Positions 1 through 4,456 of a DNA stretch of 5,107 bases are shown in pieces (positions within the stretch are counted from its first letter, which is position 1; every line of letters starts with the position of its first letter). The position numbers were made by a program, and so were the translations under genes. This DNA is from Lachnospiraceae bacterium (lineage in GTDB: Bacteria > Bacillota > Clostridia > Lachnospirales > Lachnospiraceae): positions 1 to 5,107 of the forward strand of contig DOVG01000264.1 of assembly GCA_003520205.1 (NCBI GenBank). Direction: 5' to 3'. A model generated the notes under the pieces. The model saw only the letters and a program-made list of their open reading frames with translations. It was not told the origin of the DNA and did no database searches.

Positions 1-13
1 GGAATGGGAGGAC

Positions 14-271
14 ATGATGGATATGATTCCAGTTATAGACATGGTCGGTACTGGTAAGAACATTGCTCTGCTTCGTAAGCAGGCAGGTCTTACAGTAAGA
101 GACCTTCAGGATATTTTTGGATTTGGTACGCCACAGGCTATCTACAAGTGGCAACAGGGAGTGGCGATGCCAACAATTGATAATCTGGTAGTTCTTTCTG
201 CAATATTTGAGGTATCTTTAGAAGAGATTCTTGTATTTCGGAATGATACAGATATTCGTAAGACAGCTTAG
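14..271 (+). CDS. Small XRE-family helix-turn-helix regulator
   Basis: An 85-residue protein made almost entirely of one Cro/C1-type (XRE) helix-turn-helix domain, about residues 14-72. The visible core is GKNIALLRKQAGLTVRDLQ (helices 1-2), then the FGFGTPQAIYKWQQG segment that forms the recognition helix, then MPTIDNLVVLSAIFEVSLEEIL, the usual XRE ending. It is probably a DNA-binding repressor or activator; no ligand or partner domain is present. The start is ambiguous: in-frame ATGs lie at 14, 17 and 23, and the Shine-Dalgarno GGGAGGA at 6-12 is too close to the first, so 17 or 23 is more likely. The stop is only 5 nt upstream of the first structured RNA module, and no terminator separates them, so it may share a transcript with the RNA array and the TerD-like gene. 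The domain call is secure; the target is unknown. Confidence 0.85.
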   Translation: MMDMIPVIDMVGTGKNIALLRKQAGLTVRDLQDIFGFGTPQAIYKWQQGVAMPTIDNLVVLSAIFEVSLEEILVFRNDTDIRKTA

Positions 272-276
272 TATTA

Positions 277-406
277 TTAACAGCTAATCAGATTTACTTC
301 ATTTATGGGATCCGGAGGTCGAAGGTTCGATTCCATCTGGTTTCTTAGGAAACTATAGCTCAGTGGTAGAGCGCCGGATAGATGACTAATCTGATAATAA
401 CGTTAA
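277..406 (+). ncRNA. Y RNA-like module 1 with permuted tRNA mimic
   Basis: Folded by hand from base pairing. Lower stem 277-281/402-406 (UUAAC/GUUAA); internal loop 282-286 AGCUA opposite 396-401 AAUAAC; 8-bp helix 287-294/388-395; conserved UACUUC 295-300; small helix 299-302/382-385. Above it is a nearly complete tRNA core in permuted order: anticodon-like stem 310-315/374-379 (AUCCGG/CCGGAU), 5-nt variable loop AGGUC 316-320, T arm 321-337 with loop UUCGAUU, 7-bp acceptor-like stem 338-344/349-355 closed by UUAG, UA at 356-357 (like U8-A9), and D arm 358-372 with loop AGUGGUA. The T stem has one A-A mismatch (323/335). Bacterial YrlA-type Y RNAs are known to mimic tRNA this way and to bind Ro60. 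The RNA probably binds the protein encoded downstream, which is an inference. The exact ends are uncertain. Confidence 0.85.
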
Positions 407-407
407 C

Positions 408-534
408 TTGGCAGCTAGGTACATTTACTTCTATCGACTTGTAATCGGGTTGTCGCGGGTTCGAGTCCCGTCAGCTTCAAAATGAGGCTGTAGCTCAGAT
501 GGTAGAGCACCAAGAAATGTACCAATATCGCCAA
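408..534 (+). ncRNA. Y RNA-like module 2 with permuted tRNA mimic
   Basis: Second copy of the architecture, starting one base after module 1. Lower stem 408-412/530-534 (UUGGC/GCCAA); internal loop AGCUA 413-417 opposite AAUAUC 524-529; 8-bp helix 418-425/516-523 (GGUACAUU/AAUGUACC); conserved UACUUC 426-431. The tRNA-like part has a short anticodon-like stem 438-441/511-514, a 13-nt variable region 442-454 ending GUC, T arm 455-471 with loop UUCGAGU, acceptor-like stem 472-478/484-490 (7 bp, one G-U, extendable by A-U to leave an AAA loop), UA 491-492, and D arm 493-508 with loop AGAUGGUA carrying the GG pair. The longer variable region and weaker anticodon stem distinguish it from module 1. 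It has no U-run after its 3' end, so it is probably part of a longer transcript or is processed. The structure is confident; its function follows from Y RNA resemblance only. Confidence 0.85.
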
Positions 535-559
535 AAGCTTATTTGGTTTGCAAAGCAAA
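531..559 (+). other. Two small hairpins in the spacer between modules 2 and 3
   Basis: CCAAA 531-535 can pair with UUUGG 542-546 (6-nt loop), followed directly by UUUGC 547-551 with GCAAA 555-559 (3-nt loop). The first hairpin uses the same CCAA that closes the lower stem of module 2, so the two folds exclude each other. No U-run follows, so this is not a terminator. It may be a processing or folding switch, or simply a spacer. Confidence 0.35.
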
Positions 560-563
560 TCGT

Positions 564-651
564 TACCTTACACACAGCTAATGTCACTTACTTCTACAGG
601 TGGTTATGTCGGTTCGAATCCGAAAAATAGTGACATAATATCGAAAGGTAG
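564..651 (+). ncRNA. Y RNA-like module 3, reduced to a T-loop hairpin
   Basis: Third copy of the stem module but without a D arm or acceptor hairpin. The conserved core is C575-G643, internal loop AGCUA 576-580 opposite AAUAUC 637-642, 8-bp helix 581-588/629-636 (AUGUCACU/AGUGACAU), and UACUUC 589-594. Apically it has only a T-arm-like hairpin, UCGG/CCGA at 609-612/620-623, with the canonical 7-nt loop UUCGAAU at 613-619. A lower stem 563-569/645-651 (7 bp with one G-U) can form below a bulge at 570-574. Its 3' strand covers the AGG elements used to start translation at 661, so this copy may act as a cis leader element as well as, or instead of, a free RNA. The core is well supported by identity with modules 1 and 2; the lower stem is less certain. 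Confidence 0.7.
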
Positions 652-652
652 G
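645..652 (+). promoter_or_regulatory. Ribosome-binding site overlapping the module 3 stem
   Basis: AGG triplets at 646-648 and 650-652 (in AAGGUAGG) lie 8-12 nt before the ATG at 661 and are the only plausible Shine-Dalgarno. The segment pairs with UUACCUU 563-569 in the lower stem of module 3. Folding of the RNA, or protein binding to it, could therefore limit translation of the TerD-like gene. Confidence 0.5.
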
Positions 653-660
653 TAAAAGAA

Positions 661-2718
661 ATGAAGAATATTTACAAGAATTATTTATTTGAAAAACATT
701 ACCTTGTAAGCGAGGGTGATGCTGACGTCATTGAAAATCAGTTTGAAACTCTGTTTGCTCTGGCAAACCTCTTTAATATCAGAATAGTAAAGGGCGAAAA
801 GCTTGTTCACGACTATATGATAAGATTTGCTGCGGAGCGTCTGGGCGAAAATGTACCGGAGCCATTTTACAGAGGCTTTCCTCAGACTGTGAGAGGGCTT
901 TCACCTGATCAGCTTCTCTTTGATCAGATGGTTCATTATTCTATTACATATGGTTTTGGTAATTTCTCAGAGGCAGGTCATTCTCTTTTTGAAGAGAATT
1001 TTGAAAGAACTGCATTTAAGGAAAATGCTGATATAAAGGATTTCAATATCATAACCGGCGAAGAGGCAGTAACTGTTCTTACTGAACTGGTTCAGGGTTT
1101 ACTGTCAGGCACTAGACCACTAAGTGATGAGCAGTATGAGTTGGTTAAGTCATTTATCATAGAATATGACATAAAGCTTCAGGATATAGCATCAAAGAAT
1201 ACAACTGTGAAGCTTCTGCTTGATACTCGCGATACAAGATTTGCAGATTATATTGTACTTTCCGACGTTATAAAGCTCGTAGATGAGCTAAATTATAGAG
1301 AATATGGTAACAAGAACATCTATAAGCTTAATCTGAAGAATCAGGACAGAAAGTTTATAACATCTCTGATAAATAGATTTTTCAGTTCAGGCAGATGTGA
1401 CATCAGAACCTGCTTCGAAAAGAAGAAGGCGTGGAACGGATTGCTTCATCATATTCATTATAAGGCTACTACTCCTGAAGCACAGAGTTTTGTGGATGCC
1501 ATGAGAGGCAGAGAGAATAATTCTGTATTTTCTGATTTTGAAAGAGCTATGACAGATAAGAATATAAAGGAAGCTGTAGATGCTCTTAAGAGTGGGAAAG
1601 GTTCTGCTGCAGTGCTTAGAAATATGAACTATATCTTAAGCAGATGTAAAGCGGTAGAGGATATGGAGTATGTCGTTAACTGTATAGATACCAGGAATGT
1701 AATTGTTCTTATCCAACTTCTGATGGAATATGCAGATTATTCAAAAAAGAATGCTGCTAGAACATTTAAGTTCACAAAGTATAATCAGCTTAGAGTCCAC
1801 AAAGAAACTCCTGATGAGGCTAAGAAGAGACGTTCTCACATCACGGAAGGCCAGGCAGAAATGCTGGCTGAAAGGATAATGAAGAACCTTAGGGCAGTTC
1901 TGAAGAACAGACTTGGAAAGGTTTATATAGATCCTGATATGAAGAATTATGCGCTTCCTATCCAGGAGAATACTTCTCAAGGAGGATATGGAGTGCTTAC
2001 AAGAGGCTCACGTATTCATATAGGAGAGGCTAAGAAGTTACGTGCCTTTACTTATTGGGAAAAAGTAAATGATATAGATCTTTCCGTATTCGGAATAGAT
2101 AAGAATGGAGAATGTACAGAATTCTCCTGGAGAACCATGGCAGGAAGGCAGTCCGATGCCATAACTTACTCGGGAGATGAAACGAGCGGATTTAATGGTG
2201 GTTCAGAGTACTTTGATATTGATACTGAGAAGTTCAGAAAGGAGTACCCTGATATGAGATACCTGGTATTCTGTGATAATGTTTATTCCAGAGTACATTT
2301 TAATAAGTGCCTCTGTAAGGCTGGTTATATGGTTAGAGATACTGAGGATTCAGGTGCGGTATATGAGCCTAAGACTGTTAAGTCGGCATTTATAATCGAT
2401 TCAGACAGCGTGTTTGCTTATTTGTTTGGAGTAGATCTTGGAACAAATGATTTCATATGGCTGAATATGGCTAGAGATAGCTCGGCTAATGTTGCTGGAA
2501 CTACGGATATGAGTTTCATAACTGACTACTTCAATGTGACAGACGTGATAAATGTAGCTTCTTTCTTTGAAATGATGGCAACAGAGGTTGTGGATGATAT
2601 GTCAGAAGCTGATGTTATTGTTACTGACAAGAACCTGGAAGGGGCTGAGAAGCTTTCAGATGCTGAGATTATAAGAGATTATGATTTTGAAAAGCTGATT
2701 GCTCTTATGAATAAATAA
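661..2718 (+). CDS. Large TerD-domain protein, possible Ro60/TROVE-like RNA partner
   Basis: A 685-residue, apparently cytoplasmic protein with no signal peptide or membrane segment. Residues about 1-380 are largely helical and unnamed. Part of this region (about 258-360) resembles the Ro60/TROVE layout: LLHHIHYK at 261-268, an acidic/Lys-rich helix, then AAVLRNMNYILSRC at 316-329 (compare the family's ALIRNLGKMT-type segment), then VVNCID and a hydrophobic helix. This is a remote, by-eye match. Residues about 385-410 are basic and charged. Residues about 455-625 look like a TerD domain: LRAFTYWEKVNDIDLSVFGID, a Gly/Asp-rich turn near 504-516, the FDIDTEKF strand near 518-525, the YLVFCDN strand at 534-540, and a closing SAFIIDSDSVFAYLFGVDLG segment. 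TerD proteins belong to bacterial chemical-stress (ter) systems and bind calcium in studied cases. No von Willebrand MIDAS motif (DxSxS) is present, unlike classical Ro60. The three tRNA-mimic RNAs directly upstream make RNA binding the leading hypothesis. TerD call about 0.75; TROVE-like about 0.4. Confidence 0.75.
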   Translation: MKNIYKNYLFEKHYLVSEGDADVIENQFETLFALANLFNIRIVKGEKLVHDYMIRFAAERLGENVPEPFYRGFPQTVRGLSPDQLLFDQMVHYSITYGFGNFSEAGHSLFEENFERTAFKENADIKDFNIITGEEAVTVLTELVQGLLSGTRPLSDEQYELVKSFIIEYDIKLQDIASKNTTVKLLLDTRDTRFADYIVLSDVIKLVDELNYREYGNKNIYKLNLKNQDRKFITSLINRFFSSGRCDIRTCFEKKKAWNGLLHHIHYKATTPEAQSFVDAMRGRENNSVFSDFERAMTDKNIKEAVDALKSGKGSAAVLRNMNYILSRCKAVEDMEYVVNCIDTRNVIVLIQLLMEYADYSKKNAARTFKFTKYNQLRVHKETPDEAKKRRSHITEGQAEMLAERIMKNLRAVLKNRLGKVYIDPDMKNYALPIQENTSQGGYGVLTRGSRIHIGEAKKLRAFTYWEKVNDIDLSVFGIDKNGECTEFSWRTMAGRQSDAITYSGDETSGFNGGSEYFDIDTEKFRKEYPDMRYLVFCDNVYSRVHFNKCLCKAGYMVRDTEDSGAVYEPKTVKSAFIIDSDSVFAYLFGVDLGTNDFIWLNMARDSSANVAGTTDMSFITDYFNVTDVINVASFFEMMATEVVDDMSEADVIVTDKNLEGAEKLSDAEIIRDYDFEKLIALMNK

Positions 2719-2747
2719 ATAAGATATTGGAAAATGGAACTTGCTTT

Positions 2748-2776
2748 TTGCAAAAAATAGGGTTATATATTATTAT
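2748..2776 (+). promoter_or_regulatory. Probable promoter of the FeoB-associated/HMA gene
   Basis: TTGCAA at 2748-2753, a 17-nt spacer, and TATTAT at 2771-2776 make a good sigma-A-type promoter. It lies in the 124-nt gap after the TerD-like gene and predicts a leader of about 60 nt. The gap contains no convincing terminator, so read-through from upstream is also possible. A weak inverted repeat, ATTGGT 2775-2780 with ACCAAT 2805-2810, overlaps the presumed start region. Confidence 0.55.
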
Positions 2777-2842
2777 TGGTGGTTAGATACATATAACGCA
2801 GCGAACCAATTCTAAATTTTATTCATTATAGGAGATGATAAA

Positions 2843-3208
2843 ATGTCACCAACAATATCTACAGTTATTGTAGTGGTATTGCTCGTAGTAATCCTCTTTT
2901 TTGCGATAAAGAATTCGATTCCACATTTCAAGGGTCAGGGGGCCTGCTGTGGAGGAGGCAGTTCAGAAAAGACCGTAAAGCCGAAGAAGCTTGATAAGGT
3001 CATTGCTACTAAAGTCATTCGTGTCGAAGGCATGAGATGTAGTAATTGCCGGATAAGGGTTCAGAATAAGCTGAATGAGATGGATGGAGTAAATGCTAAA
3101 GTAAATATTGAAAAGAAGACAGCAACTGTTCAACTTGGAAAGGATATTCCAGATGAAGAGTTGACCAGAGCCATTGAAAGTCTGGGATATCATGCAGAGA
3201 TGATGTAG
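2843..3208 (+). CDS. Membrane-anchored FeoB-associated Cys-rich/HMA metal-binding protein
   Basis: A 121-residue protein with two recognisable parts. Residues about 5-23 form one membrane-spanning helix (TVIVVVLLVVILFFAI), followed by the GQGACCGGGSS motif at 31-41 with Cys35-Cys36; this pattern is typical of the small FeoB-associated Cys-rich membrane proteins. Residues about 55-119 form a heavy-metal-associated domain of the copper-chaperone/P-type ATPase fold: GMRCSNC at 63-69 gives the CxxC pair Cys66/Cys69, then the NKLNEMDGV helix, the KTATVQL strand, and an IPDEELTRAIESLGY ending. It probably binds soft metal ions (Cu+, Zn2+ or similar) at the cytoplasmic membrane face; the exact metal is unknown. 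The start is set by AGGAG at 2830-2834, 8 nt before ATG. No feoA/feoB genes lie in the window, so a link to ferrous iron transport is by family only. Confidence 0.85.
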   Translation: MSPTISTVIVVVLLVVILFFAIKNSIPHFKGQGACCGGGSSEKTVKPKKLDKVIATKVIRVEGMRCSNCRIRVQNKLNEMDGVNAKVNIEKKTATVQLGKDIPDEELTRAIESLGYHAEMM

Positions 3209-3298
3209 AAGACGATTCACTTATCACTAATATGCATTTTGCGACACGGAATTTACCATTCACAACGTAATCAGACAAATGAATAACCTTTCGGAGTA

Positions 3299-3347
3299 TT
3301 ATCTATTTATCGAAGCAAGGAAAAAACTTTTCATAAACAATAGATAA
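3299..3347 (+). repeat. Inverted repeat in the leader of the CPBP protease gene
   Basis: Perfect 9-bp arms TTATCTATT (3299-3307) and AATAGATAA (3339-3347) are separated by 31 nt. The right arm ends 3 nt before the GGAGGT ribosome-binding site at 3351-3356. A TATTAT at 3297-3302 overlaps the left arm but lacks a good -35. It could be an mRNA stem-loop beside the start site or a looped operator pair. The arms are AT-rich, so chance is possible. Confidence 0.4.
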
Positions 3348-3362
3348 CCGGGAGGTAAAAAA

Positions 3363-4232
3363 ATGAAAGAAAGATTTAAAAATATTGGAAGAGGATTTGG
3401 CTATTTCGGAATCTACTTAGCAAGTCAGGTGGCTGGCTCACTCATGTGCAGCATAGGCTTTGGAATATATGCCGGATATAAAGCAGGAAAAGAAGGTATG
3501 GTATCTGGCAGTAATACGATGGACTATGTCAGGGATTCCATCCAGAATAACATGGGACTTGTAGTTATAGTTTCAGCTATTTTAGCACTTCTTGTGATTG
3601 CAATAATGTATAAGCTAAGACATGAAAAAATGTTTGAAAAGATTAATCTAAAGCCTGTTTCTTCAAAAAATGTAATTGCCGGAGCTGGTATTGGTACAGC
3701 AATGTATATTCTGGTAGTTGGTGTTCTTATAAATTTACCTTTATCAGATAATATGTTAAATTCATATTCTGAATCAGCAAGCGGACTTTTTACACAGAGT
3801 GCTATACTGGCAATTATGGGAAATATTTTTGCAGCACCAATTATTGAAGAAATTTTTTTCAGAGGACTTCTTTTCGATAGATTAAAGAAGGCTATGCCCG
3901 TAGGTCTTGCAATGCTTATTTCATCAGTAGTATTTGGACTTATGCATGGACAGGTGATCTGGGTATGCTATGCAACAGTTGTAGGTCTGTTCCTTTCATA
4001 TATCTACCATAAGAGTGGCTCGATTCTTCCTACAATCGCAGCTCATATGTTTCTTAATGGAACATCAACTCTTGTAAATTATACAAGACTTTCCAACTTT
4101 GCTACTGAGACATTTTTCGATATAGCATTATTTGTAGCAGTCCCGGTTATAATACTTCTCATGGTGGTTATTTTCAGAAATCACGATGAAGCAAAGGATG
4201 TTGTATATACAATACAAAGTAGTGAAGGATAA
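3363..4232 (+). CDS. CPBP-family intramembrane glutamic endopeptidase (Abi/CAAX type)
   Basis: A 289-residue integral membrane protein with about seven or eight hydrophobic segments (near 12-35, 64-83, 104-124, 145-160, 178-194, 198-214, 221-238 and 252-271). The diagnostic CPBP motifs are complete and in order: EEIFFRG at 162-168 (catalytic glutamate pair and Arg167), FGLMHG at 191-196 (His195), and AHMFLN at 227-232 (His228 and Asn232). Family members include eukaryotic Rce1-type CAAX proteases, bacteriocin self-immunity proteins and membrane-anchor maturation proteases; the substrate here cannot be told. The start is fixed by GGGAGGT at 3350-3356, 6 nt before ATG. The gene stands alone: 154 nt separate it from the upstream gene, and a strong terminator closes it 16 nt after the stop. 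No bacteriocin precursor is visible nearby, so an immunity role is unsupported. Confidence 0.92.
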   Translation: MKERFKNIGRGFGYFGIYLASQVAGSLMCSIGFGIYAGYKAGKEGMVSGSNTMDYVRDSIQNNMGLVVIVSAILALLVIAIMYKLRHEKMFEKINLKPVSSKNVIAGAGIGTAMYILVVGVLINLPLSDNMLNSYSESASGLFTQSAILAIMGNIFAAPIIEEIFFRGLLFDRLKKAMPVGLAMLISSVVFGLMHGQVIWVCYATVVGLFLSYIYHKSGSILPTIAAHMFLNGTSTLVNYTRLSNFATETFFDIALFVAVPVIILLMVVIFRNHDEAKDVVYTIQSSEG

Positions 4233-4248
4233 TAAAATTATGAGAACT

Positions 4249-4309
4249 AACCAAATGAGAGCGCACTCGCAATAAAAGTGCGCTCTTATTTGGTTTAAAG
4301 TTTATTTTA
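4249..4309 (+). terminator. Strong hairpin terminator after the CPBP gene
   Basis: A 19-bp stem with a single G-U pair (arms 4249-4267 and 4277-4295, loop 4268-4276) has a GC-rich apex (GAGCGCACT/AGTGCGCTC). It is followed by T-rich sequence (TTTAAAGTTTATTTT). It begins 16 nt after the stop of the protease gene. The A-rich left flank is too weak to be confident of bidirectional use. Confidence 0.9.
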
Positions 4310-4353
4310 AATGTACAAACTGATATGATAAGGTGATTTTTTGAAAATATATC

Positions 4354-4382
4354 TTGACACGGTGTCAGTATACAAGTATAAT
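4354..4382 (+). promoter_or_regulatory. Consensus promoter of the CMD/cupin gene
   Basis: TTGACA at 4354-4359, exactly 17 nt, then TATAAT at 4377-4382: a perfect match to the sigma-A consensus. A palindromic operator overlaps the -35 box, so this strong promoter is expected to be held down by a repressor. Confidence 0.92.
4355..4367 (+). promoter_or_regulatory. Operator 1, palindrome over the -35 box
   Basis: TGACAC-G-GTGTCA is a perfect 6+1+6 palindrome covering most of the -35 hexamer and the start of the spacer. Its shape resembles TetR-type operators (TGACA/TGTCA half sites), but the regulator is not in the window. Repression by blocking RNA polymerase is the simple reading. Confidence 0.75.
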
Positions 4383-4388
4383 TTATTT

Positions 4389-4401
4389 TGACACGAAGTC
4401 A
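4389..4401 (+). promoter_or_regulatory. Operator 2, imperfect copy downstream of the -10 box
   Basis: TGACAC-G-AAGTCA repeats the left half of operator 1 exactly, with a degenerate right half (TGAC/GTCA outer bases kept). Its centre lies 34 bp from that of operator 1, in the early transcribed region. The pair suggests binding of two dimers around the promoter. Confidence 0.65.
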
Positions 4402-4456
4402 GAACAATTTCTACACAAAAACCGTGTATTTATCAGACGATTGGGAGGAATATAAA

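Noticed and set aside
349..478. Ordinary linear tRNA formed by the D arm at 358-372 and the T arm at 455-471
   Set aside because: The would-be acceptor strands (around 349-355 and 472-478) do not pair, the region between is far too long, and each arm pairs perfectly within its own permuted module.
305..520. True circularly permuted tRNA genes
   Set aside because: The order of halves fits, but no anticodon loop exists (the stem runs on into a long helix), no CCA or discriminator layout is evident, and the flanking loop and helix are repeated in a module without a tRNA domain.
484..628. Ordinary linear tRNA formed by the D arm at 493-508 and the T hairpin at 609-623
   Set aside because: Same problem: no acceptor pairing, and the acceptor strand before the D arm is already paired with 472-478.
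2380..2420. VWA MIDAS motif in the TerD-like protein (IIDSDSV)
   Set aside because: The spacing is D-S-D-S, not DxSxS, and it sits inside the TerD-like domain.
2741..2760. Terminator after the TerD-like gene (TTGC/GCAA around a T loop)
   Set aside because: Only four weak base pairs and no following T-run; the sequence is better read as part of a promoter.
4369..4380. Small palindrome TATAC-AA-GTATA in the promoter spacer
   Set aside because: Short and AT-rich, largely made of the -10 region itself; likely chance.
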